This document shows positions 49,923 to 55,598 of a stretch of DNA of 55,598 nucleotides, one piece after another; positions within the stretch are counted from its first letter, which is position 1, and each line of letters starts with the position of its first letter. Position numbers and translations under genes: made by a program. A model generated the notes under the pieces. That model saw only the letters and a list, made by a program, of their open reading frames with translations. It was not told where the DNA came from and ran no database searches. This DNA is from Telmatospirillum siberiense (lineage in GTDB: Bacteria; Pseudomonadota; Alphaproteobacteria; Rhodospirillales; Magnetospirillaceae). Location of the stretch: assembly GCF_002845745.1 (NCBI RefSeq), contig NZ_PIUM01000040.1:1-55598 (forward strand). Reading direction: 5' to 3'.

Positions 49923-50687
49923 TCATCCGGCCGCAGCCACCGGCGAAGATTGCCCCGGCGTGACCGTCGCGGCTGACGGAGATCCGGCCACCACGCGAAT
50001 CGGTTGACGATCTCCATCATAATAGACTCGTGCCCCATCAGGGTGAATCATCACTGTCCCCGTTCTCTCGCCAAGGTCCAGATCATAAACGCCGGAAGGA
50101 AGCTCCCCGATACCGATTCCGGCAGGGACTCGAACGTCACTCTGTTCGACGAGAATGGCATCATCGGCCAGTACGATGAATTTGGGTTCGTTCGATGCCT
50201 TCCGCTTGGCCGACGGCCGGCCGCCGGCACGATCCCATTTCGGATGCGGCCCGAAGGACTTAACCAGGGCACGCATCGTGAACGTCTTGTAGACGCTCAC
50301 GCAAGCGACGATCTCGCCCGTCTTGCGGTTACGGACCCAGCTAGTCCAAACCGGCTCGCCCTTGGCGTTCTCACCGGCGATCAGCAAGTGATCGACACCA
50401 ACCATATCAAGCGCGGCTTCGAAATCCCCCCATGATTTGATTTCGCCGTTGGCCACGCCCTGCTGTACCTGGGCACATTCCAAACGCATGCGGGCGAAGC
50501 TCTCCGTAACCGGAGGCAGAGTTGGCGGAGGCGAAGAGGACTGCTGCGGCACCAGATCGTTCAGCGCACAGGTCTTGCGAAACAACGAATCACCATCACC
50601 TCCCTGCGATGCCGCGTCGGCGGCATGCGTCCCCCCTCCCGCTTTTACCGATTTCGCCGCCGAGAGGAATTTTCGCACGAACCACAT
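49923..50687 (-). CDS. Hypothetical protein
   Basis: 254 residues from ATG 50687 (GGGGAG upstream). A middle domain with SWGDFEAALDMVGVDHLLIA and PVWTSWVRNRKTGEIVACVS, then a beta-rich C-terminal domain (GVYDLDLGERTGTVMIHPDG). The phrase resembles relaxase-associated linkers only faintly, so no family is claimed. Follows the 50705..51172 gene. Confidence 0.6.
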   Translation of the reverse strand: MWFVRKFLSAAKSVKAGGGTHAADAASQGGDGDSLFRKTCALNDLVPQQSSSPPPTLPPVTESFARMRLECAQVQQGVANGEIKSWGDFEAALDMVGVDHLLIAGENAKGEPVWTSWVRNRKTGEIVACVSVYKTFTMRALVKSFGPHPKWDRAGGRPSAKRKASNEPKFIVLADDAILVEQSDVRVPAGIGIGELPSGVYDLDLGERTGTVMIHPDGARVYYDGDRQPIRVVAGSPSAATVTPGQSSPVAAAG

Positions 50688-50704
50688 GGTAACCACTCCC
50701 CAAG

Positions 50705-51172
50705 TCAAGCCGTTGCCGTCAGTTCGCCGGCCGTCATGCCGTCAATCTCGTTGATGATTTGCAAACGCGCCAGCAAAGAGCCGGTATCGATAATGATCCG
50801 CGGCAGATCGTCGGCTCCGTATTCGGCCTCCACGACCGTTACCGCCAAAGAACGTCCGGAAGCGTCGATAGCCTGAATATCGCGCAACAGCGACCAACGA
50901 CACGTTGCTTCCGTCCATTGTATGCGGATGCCCAGCCCATCGAGGCAAAGGCAGTCGTCGACCCGTCGCGGCACTGCAGTCGGCAGCACCAGATCGAACA
51001 GATTGTCCATTGAGGCCAGCGCGCCCGAGGCACCGATGGGCAAAGGAGCGGCATTGACGATGGTGTCATTAGCCGCTGACATGAAACCGCGCCCTTCGCC
51101 CTCCGGTTCCGGTGTTCCGCTAATGGCGAACAGCCGCTTGGTCGAACGACGCGCTAGGTGAGGCTGAGGCAT
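50705..51172 (-). CDS. Hypothetical protein
   Basis: 155 residues, ATG with AAGGAA upstream. Alpha/beta soluble protein (DLVLPTAVPRRVDDCLCLDG, IIIDTGSLLARLQIINEIDG). Family not recognised. It heads a two-gene unit and is divergent from the dotF-like gene; each side has its own palindromic site. Confidence 0.6.
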   Translation of the reverse strand: MPQPHLARRSTKRLFAISGTPEPEGEGRGFMSAANDTIVNAAPLPIGASGALASMDNLFDLVLPTAVPRRVDDCLCLDGLGIRIQWTEATCRWSLLRDIQAIDASGRSLAVTVVEAEYGADDLPRIIIDTGSLLARLQIINEIDGMTAGELTATA

Positions 51173-51226
51173 GCGAAGTTCCTTATGCAGATCCCCTTTG
51201 CGGGGTGCGTTCCTTAATTATAAAAT

Positions 51227-51250
51227 AGCATCTTATATATATTGTTCGCC
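51227..51250. promoter_or_regulatory. Operator-like palindrome upstream of 50705..51172
   Basis: AGCA-N16-CGCC(AT) with centre TCTTATATATATTGTT, 55 bases before ATG 51172 (minus strand). Its right part is nearly identical to the 2351 copy. Confidence 0.6.
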
Positions 51251-51312
51251 ATCAACAAGCCAATTCCCACGTCCCCAACCAACAAGAATCGGATGGACCA
51301 TCCCGTTAAAAT

Positions 51313-51336
51313 GGTGTATTAAATTTATAAATCGCC
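51313..51336. promoter_or_regulatory. Operator-like palindrome upstream of dotF-like gene
   Basis: ATGGTG-N16-CGCCAT with centre TATTAAATTTATAAAT. It ends nine bases before the ATG at 51345, so no normal ribosome binding site fits if that ATG is used. Confidence 0.6.
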
Positions 51337-51344
51337 ATTTTATT

Positions 51345-52742
51345 ATGAAATTCAGCAGGCGCAGGATCGTGACGAATCCGACAAACGACATGTGGGAACC
51401 AGAAGACTTCGTCACCCTGGACGGCCGGCCGGTGTCGTCGGACACGCCTCATTCGGCCAGCACATCCACGGATCGCCGCTCAGCCCGTCTTCACGAAGGC
51501 CTGGACGGCATCCCGCCTTTCGACCCGCCCGGCAGAAGAAGCGGCGTCGATACCCAGAGCATCGATCACTCCGCCAAGATTTACGATGAACATTCGCGCC
51601 ATAGCGCGGACGGCCTCGAGTTCGATGAACCGGTACTGGACGCGATCGAACCGCCCATCGGTGATCCTGGCGCTTATCGCGCCCCCCCACAAGGTGAGCG
51701 CGCCGCAGATGCCGCACCTCCAAGGAAACGCGCAAATAAAACGGCCACATACATTTCATATGGAATCTTCGCGCTGGTTGGATGTGGTGCACTATATATT
51801 GCATATGCTCGGTTTCTGGCTCCAAGGTCCGGCCCCCCGTCACAACCGGCCGTACTGATCACTTCCGGGGCGCCGAGTTCCCTGCCTCCGGCTGTCCCTA
51901 AAGCTCCCATCGCGACCCCCCCTAATACCTCGCCCACCGGCGGAGGGCAGCCAAGCCCGGTCAAACCGACACCCGGAGCCCAAGGAACGTTCCCTCCGGC
52001 ACTGGCATCCCTTCAGCAACCCGGGCAAACGCCATCCGTGCAACCCCCGCCCCCCGCCCTCCAACAGCCACCCCTTCCTGGGCAGCCAGCGCAAGCCGCG
52101 CAGCCCCAACTCCAGTTACCGTCCCTGACCATGCCGACCGACCGACCAAGGCCATCCCCGCCTGTCGGCACTCCCGGCGTCCCGCTTCCCGCAGCCCAGG
52201 ACGGGTTGCCCAGCACGACCGATTCCGTCAGCACACTTTCGACCAAGGAATTAGAGGGATTGAAGGCCGACGTGGCATCGCTCAAAGGATCGATCGAAAA
52301 CCTCTCGCACTCGCTGTCGACGGAAACCGCCGCCCGTGAAGCCGCAGAACGCCGGGCCGACACATCGGCGGCAGCAACATCGCCCTCCCACGCAAGCCAG
52401 CCGGCCAAGACGGCGCGCCCCACCGTGACTTCTGCGAAACAACCGAAATCCCCCTCCCAATCTGCGGGCTCGCGTGCGGCGGAACGAAAACATGCTCGGA
52501 ACCAGATCCAAGCGACCAGGATTGGCCGGCATGGCAACACCGGCCCCATGCCGCCGCCCTTGACGCTTTTGTCCGCCATGCCCGGCGAAGCGGTGGTCGA
52601 CCAGCGCGGAGCGATGCTCACCCTTCATGAGGGCGACGCGATCGAAGGCTGGGGCAAGGTCACCGCCATCGGCCAGTCGGCCAGTGGAAGCTGGGTGGTG
52701 ACGACGGCCAGGGGCATCGCGGCCCAGGAGCAGGGACGCTAG
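51345..52742 (+). CDS. dotF: DotF/IcmG/TraP-like protein
   Basis: 465 residues if begun at ATG 51345; GTG 51369 or ATG 51390 could also be used. Layout: acidic cytoplasmic N-terminus, one helix (about 140-158, YISYGIFALVGCGALYIA), a long Pro/Gln-rich periplasmic linker, a short coiled coil (ELEGLKADVASLKGSIENLS) and a small C-terminal beta domain (LSAMPGEAVVDQRGAMLTLH, then GWGKVTAIG). The C-terminal domain and topology match IcmG/TraP. It is longer than Legionella DotF (269) because of the linker. First gene of the dotF-E-P-N unit. Confidence 0.75.
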   Translation: MKFSRRRIVTNPTNDMWEPEDFVTLDGRPVSSDTPHSASTSTDRRSARLHEGLDGIPPFDPPGRRSGVDTQSIDHSAKIYDEHSRHSADGLEFDEPVLDAIEPPIGDPGAYRAPPQGERAADAAPPRKRANKTATYISYGIFALVGCGALYIAYARFLAPRSGPPSQPAVLITSGAPSSLPPAVPKAPIATPPNTSPTGGGQPSPVKPTPGAQGTFPPALASLQQPGQTPSVQPPPPALQQPPLPGQPAQAAQPQLQLPSLTMPTDRPRPSPPVGTPGVPLPAAQDGLPSTTDSVSTLSTKELEGLKADVASLKGSIENLSHSLSTETAAREAAERRADTSAAATSPSHASQPAKTARPTVTSAKQPKSPSQSAGSRAAERKHARNQIQATRIGRHGNTGPMPPPLTLLSAMPGEAVVDQRGAMLTLHEGDAIEGWGKVTAIGQSASGSWVVTTARGIAAQEQGR

Positions 52743-52744
52743 CC

Positions 52745-53281
52745 ATGTCGACCGATATCCTGGAAAACTTTCTTTCGACCCTCAGCCCGTTTTTTACGCT
52801 GATCGGATCCGTCTGTTGGCTCGGTGGGCTGAGTTTGGGCTCAATCGCCTTTTATCACGCCATCAAAGTGCATGACGGTCAGAGTCGCTCCGGCTGGAAC
52901 GGCGTCGTCGCGACCATGTTCACCGCCATTGTGCTGATGAATCTACCCGGCTTCATGAGCGTGGCAAGCCAGACCCTTCTGGGCAGCAGTACGGGGCTCG
53001 ATGTGACAAGCACGAAGGCCTTGGATTACGCCAGCCAGATCAACACAACCGGAGACAGTTCGGTTCAAAAAGGATTGGCTGGTGCGCTCTATTACGTTCA
53101 GTTCATCGGCTGGATTGCCGCCATGCGCGGGTGGTGGATGATTCGCTCGGCGGTTCACGGCGTCAGTCAGGTCACCATCGGCGCGGGTGTCGTCCACATC
53201 GTCGCCGGTGTCATCGGTGCCAACATCACCGTCTTCACACCGATCATTTCGAATTTTCTCGGGGTCACGAGCGGGAGCTGA
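52745..53281 (+). CDS. dotE: DotE/IcmC/TraQ-like membrane protein
   Basis: 178 residues with about four hydrophobic helices: LIGSVCWLGGLSLGSIAFYH, VVATMFTAIVLMNLPGFM, FIGWIAAMRGWWMI and VHIVAGVIGANITVF. Size, helix order and position before the icmD-like gene match the DotE/IcmC (TraQ) family of inner-membrane Dot/Icm proteins. It starts two bases after dotF. Confidence 0.72.
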   Translation: MSTDILENFLSTLSPFFTLIGSVCWLGGLSLGSIAFYHAIKVHDGQSRSGWNGVVATMFTAIVLMNLPGFMSVASQTLLGSSTGLDVTSTKALDYASQINTTGDSSVQKGLAGALYYVQFIGWIAAMRGWWMIRSAVHGVSQVTIGAGVVHIVAGVIGANITVFTPIISNFLGVTSGS

Positions 53282-53282
53282 C

Positions 53283-53435
53283 ATGACCGCCATCGCCGTC
53301 CTCACAAGCAGCTCCCCGCCCCTGATCAAGATCACTCCGGAGGTCGCCTTGCCCATCCGCCAAGGCGTCAGCCGTGTGTGCCGGAGCCGCCGGCCCATTC
53401 CACGCGGCATGCGTTTGACGTCCACAATGGCATAA
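53283..53435 (+). CDS. Possible 50-residue protein
   Basis: ATG one base after the dotE stop, with GGGAG upstream. Peptide MTAIAVLTSSSPPLIKITP and a basic middle (SRVCRSRRPIPRG). No family. It fills the gap between dotE and icmD; it may be a chance frame. Confidence 0.3.
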   Translation: MTAIAVLTSSSPPLIKITPEVALPIRQGVSRVCRSRRPIPRGMRLTSTMA

Positions 53436-53455
53436 TTCTTTGAACGGAGACTGAT

Positions 53456-53827
53456 ATGATCAATAAGCTCAACCGCAGCCGCGTTATCGCCCTGGCGACG
53501 TCCCTGTTGTTCGTCGCCAGCGATGCTTTCGCCACCTCGGACCTTTCCACCCTGGCAACCAGTTGGAAGACCACGGCCAGCAATCTCTCAGATACCGTCG
53601 GGGCCGTCGTTTTCCTTCTCGGTATCGGCACCGGTCTCGTCGCCGGCCTCAAATTCAAGTCGCATGGCGAGGATCCCCGTCAGACCCCGCTGAAGACCTG
53701 CCTGATCTATGCGTTGGCTGCGGCGGCCCTGGTCGGCCTTCCGACCTTCCTCGGCGTCGGCGTACAGAGCCTTTTCGGAACCTCGACGAACCTGACCTCC
53801 ACCAGCGGCCTCTCCTCGGTTCAGTGA
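53456..53827 (+). CDS. icmD: IcmD/DotP/TraR-like membrane protein
   Basis: 123 residues, CGGAGA upstream of the ATG. Signal-like helix (VIALATSLLFVASDAFA), a second helix (VGAVVFLLGIGTGLVAGLKF), the characteristic KSHGEDPRQTPL segment, and a third helix (LAAAALVGLPTFLGVG) ending with SLFGTS. This is the IcmD/TraR pattern. Confidence 0.85.
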   Translation: MINKLNRSRVIALATSLLFVASDAFATSDLSTLATSWKTTASNLSDTVGAVVFLLGIGTGLVAGLKFKSHGEDPRQTPLKTCLIYALAAAALVGLPTFLGVGVQSLFGTSTNLTSTSGLSSVQ

Positions 53828-53840
53828 GCAGGCGGCGCCG

Positions 53841-54572
53841 ATGGCCCCATCGCCACATCAGGGTCCTCGCCTCCCCCCCTTGCTTCTCTCGGCCAGCCGC
53901 GAAACATGGCGGCTGGCCGACGACGAGCATGAAGCGGCCGATGAGCGTTACAGAAGGATCAAGCCGGCGATCCTCAAGCGGGATGGCCATGTCTGCCAAT
54001 ATTGCGGGTTCCGTTGCGCCCGCTACCAGGAATGCCACCATCTTTCCGGCGACCACGCCGATAACCGGCCGGAAAATTTGGTGACGATTTGTTTTTTCTG
54101 TCACATGACATTTCACGTCGGGCGGACGGGGAACGCGATTTCCGGCGAAGCTCAACTGGTCTGGTACCCCGAACTCGGCCAGACGGCGTTGAATCACGAG
54201 GCGCGTGCCGTTTACATCGCCCTGCAGTATGGCGACGACGCCCTGCGAGAGGTGGCGCGCTCCGTGCTGGCCTCCATGCAGGAACGCTCCAGTCTGCTGA
54301 CGGGCTCCGACTATCTTGGAACACAAGACGGCAGCGTCCTGGGTGAAGCGCTACTGCGCCTGTCGCCCAAGGATTATGCCCGGCGGGCGGAAACGCTTGC
54401 CGGGGTAAGGCTATTCCCCATGGGGCGCAAACTTCTAGGTGGTGTGGACAGGTTCCGAGAAATCTTGGATTTCTGGGTTTCGGATCATGGCCCCTACCAT
54501 CGGCTACAGCCGGATGGCTGGCGAGCAATCTACGACGCCTTACAGCCCCGCCCCCCTTCGTCAGCCAATTGA
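53841..54572 (+). CDS. dotN: DotN/IcmJ-like coupling-complex protein with HNH-like zinc site
   Basis: 243 residues. The N-terminal half has a Cys/His set: DGHVCQYCGFRCARYQECHH, then NLVTICFFCHMTFHVG, an HNH-like zinc-binding fold. The C-terminal half (LGEALLRLSPKDYARRAETL, LAGVRLFPMGRKL, FREILDFWVSDHGPYH) completes the IcmJ pattern. In Legionella, DotN (208 residues) binds DotL in the coupling complex and is structural rather than a nuclease. Start follows icmD by 13 bases. Confidence 0.85.
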   Translation: MAPSPHQGPRLPPLLLSASRETWRLADDEHEAADERYRRIKPAILKRDGHVCQYCGFRCARYQECHHLSGDHADNRPENLVTICFFCHMTFHVGRTGNAISGEAQLVWYPELGQTALNHEARAVYIALQYGDDALREVARSVLASMQERSSLLTGSDYLGTQDGSVLGEALLRLSPKDYARRAETLAGVRLFPMGRKLLGGVDRFREILDFWVSDHGPYHRLQPDGWRAIYDALQPRPPSSAN

Positions 54573-54629
54573 TTTTGGTTTGCGCGGCGCCCCTTTGAAA
54601 AAAGACGCGCCGTTACTTGAAGGACGGCA

Positions 54630-54902
54630 TCAACTCCGTCTTTCAGCGCTCCACTGCAATATGACGCCCCTCGACCACAACGGCCCGAATGCCCCCTGCT
54701 CGGTAACCTCGGGAAGCTGGGATGAATTGTGTTGCAGCAGCCACTCGATCATCGACGGGGCGATGTTCAAGGTTCTTGCCAGGCCGGCGATATCCATCAG
54801 ATCCGAGATCCTTCCCACATCCGACCCTTCGGCCTCGCCAGTAAGGACGTTCAACTCTACGGGCATCCGCCGTAACGGATTGCGGTTGGCTGATTGTGAC
54901 AT
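54630..54902 (-). CDS. Excisionase-like small DNA-binding protein
   Basis: 90 residues. Residues ~38-85 (DIAGLARTLNIAPSMIEWLL, then GPLWSRGVILQW) resemble the winged-helix of MerR-like excisionases: a helix-turn-helix read from a tip sequence followed by a wing with 'plW' and a closing helix. It lies next to the tRNA end of the element, where a recombination directionality factor is expected. Two 13-base direct repeats upstream (54919, 54978) could be its binding sites. No integrase is in the window. Confidence 0.5.
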   Translation of the reverse strand: MSQSANRNPLRRMPVELNVLTGEAEGSDVGRISDLMDIAGLARTLNIAPSMIEWLLQHNSSQLPEVTEQGAFGPLWSRGVILQWSAERRS

Positions 54903-54918
54903 GCACGACCTCCAATTT

Positions 54919-54990
54919 TTGGATATTCAAAGTATTACTAGGACGTAGATGTATTAAAAAAAATTTATTGCAAAAAATTGGATACTCAAA
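54919..54990. repeat. Direct repeat pair TTGGATAYTCAAA
   Basis: TTGGATATTCAAA at 54919..54931 and TTGGATACTCAAA at 54978..54990, 59 bases apart, in the AT-rich region upstream of the excisionase-like gene. Twelve of 13 positions match. May be regulatory or recombination sites. Confidence 0.5.
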
Positions 54991-55017
54991 CAAAATTATT
55001 GAATATATTATAATAAT

Positions 55018-55041
55018 GGTTTTTTATATATTTAGTATACA
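55018..55041. promoter_or_regulatory. Weak operator-like palindrome near right end
   Basis: GGTT-N16-TACA with centre TTTTATATATTTAGTA. Spacing and centre match the motif, half-sites are poor. It lies 116 bases before the ATG at 54902 and may be fortuitous. Confidence 0.25.
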
Positions 55042-55103
55042 ATTATTTCAAACAAAAAACCACTCCCCTCAATCGGCAATAGGGGGGGGTGCCTTTGTAG
55101 GCG

Positions 55104-55290
55104 CAAAACGCATTCGTCGAGAGCTTCAACGGCGAGCTCAGAGACGAATCTCAACGAGACGCTTTTCAACGTCATTGCATCAGGCCAAAGCGGTCCTGGC
55201 GCGTTGGAAAGACGATTAAGGCCATTCGCCCTGGGCGGAGCGACGCCCGCTGAGGTGGCGGCAAAATCGAAAACTGCAAGCCTGGCCGGG
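55104..55290 (+). pseudogene. IS3-family transposase (OrfB) C-terminal remnant
   Basis: Three short frames together spell the end of an IS3-family DDE transposase: QNAFVESFNGELRDE (with the last catalytic Glu), then TSLHQAKAVLARWKDD ending in a stop at 55219, then PFALGGATPAEVAAKS. Frameshifts between them show it is dead. The rest of the transposase is absent. It marks an old insertion between the element end and the tRNA gene. Confidence 0.75.
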
Positions 55291-55314
55291 GCATGCCCCA
55301 GCCAAGCTTGCAGT
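55273..55314. repeat. 42-bp imperfect palindrome
   Basis: ACTGCAAGCCTGGCC... mirrored by ...AGCCAAGCTTGCAGT around a GGGGCATGCCCC centre, with three mismatched pairs. It directly follows the transposase remnant and may be a terminator or part of the old IS end. Confidence 0.6.
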
Positions 55315-55444
55315 CATTGCCCACATCAGGCAAACAGGATGCGACTCCACTTCTGAATGGATGAAAGAAGGGGAGCAGGTCAGCCAGACTTTTCTCCCGG
55401 ATGATTCCGATATGATTCCGGAGGGTGTTGCCCAGAACAGCAAA

Positions 55445-55472
55445 AAGCCGTTAGCTAAGTAGCTAACGGCTT
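55445..55472 (-). terminator. Intrinsic terminator of tRNA-fMet
   Basis: Perfect 12-bp arms (AAGCCGTTAGCT / AGCTAACGGCTT) around an AAGT loop. On the minus strand the stem is followed by TTTTTG, so it terminates leftward transcription from the tRNA gene, 18 bases beyond its CCA end. Confidence 0.8.
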
Positions 55473-55490
55473 GTTTGTATTGGTAATTTT

Positions 55491-55567
<77 letters not shown>

Positions 55568-55598
55568 GAAGTTGGGTGGTTGTTTAGATTTGTTATCG

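Noticed and set aside
54896-55219. 107-codon plus-strand ORF near the right end
   Set aside because: Only its last ~16 codons are meaningful, as the IS3 transposase remnant; the rest is AT-rich non-coding sequence.
55216-55443. 75-codon minus-strand ORF beside the tRNA
   Set aside because: It is antisense to the transposase remnant and spans the 42-bp palindrome; no supporting features.

Overview
This window is most of an integrative conjugative (or related mobile) element that encodes a Dot/Icm-like (I-type, type IVB) secretion apparatus. It ends beside an initiator tRNA-fMet. High GC, a GcrA-like regulator and DUF3369-type HD-GYP proteins suggest an alphaproteobacterium, perhaps Rhodospirillales; that placement is inference. 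The first ~200 bases hold a perfect 60-bp fold-back (1..60 against 138..197) that looks like a contig-end artefact, so dotC lacks its true 5' end.

Layout. (1) 63..6577, plus strand: dotC-dotB-icmT, a 44-codon ORF, a secreted IcmX/TraW-like protein, an unknown, a lytic transglycosylase and dotG. (2) 6820..12299: parA, an HD-GYP protein with a degenerate receiver, a DsbC/G-like thiol-disulfide protein, unknowns and a possible HTH protein. (3) 12502..19951, one minus-strand cargo operon: LOG-family protein, HAD phosphatase, unknown, IscX-like protein, RNase J-like nuclease, HNH nuclease with SUKH immunity partner, and three unknowns. (4) 20223..23052: a TraA/RecD-type helicase without a relaxase domain, between two paralogous small genes. 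(5) 23117..32737, minus strand: dotO; then a separate run of an unknown, a transglycosylase, dotM, a membrane protein, dotL and an unknown. (6) 32840..37265: a secreted protein, then a minus operon with an orphan LPD7-domain protein, a patatin-like lipase and two unknowns. (7) 37554..40877: icmV-like and dotA. (8) 41013..46622, minus operon: dotI-dotH-histidine kinase-unknown-HD-GYP regulator. (9) 46698..51172: GcrA-like zinc-ribbon regulator and five unknown proteins. (10) 51345..54572: dotF-like, dotE-like, icmD/dotP and dotN/icmJ. (11) 54573..55567: small excisionase-like gene, IS3-family transposase remnant, terminator and tRNA-fMet.

Genes recognised for the apparatus: DotA, B, C, E, F, G, H, I, L, M, N, O, P, IcmT and IcmV, with IcmX tentative. 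DotD, a relaxase, an integrase and ParB are not visible and may lie left of position 1.

The most striking unexplained signal is an AT-rich imperfect palindrome, roughly (at)GGTG-N16-CACC(at), found 18 times plus one weak copy. It sits just upstream of nearly every transcription unit, in most copies with exactly 16 bases between half-sites and often 10-60 bases before a start codon. It ties secretion genes, parA, cargo operon and regulators into one apparent regulon. The regulator is not identified; the possible HTH protein (11697..12299), the GcrA-like protein (46698..47153) and the excisionase-like protein (54630..54902) are candidates.
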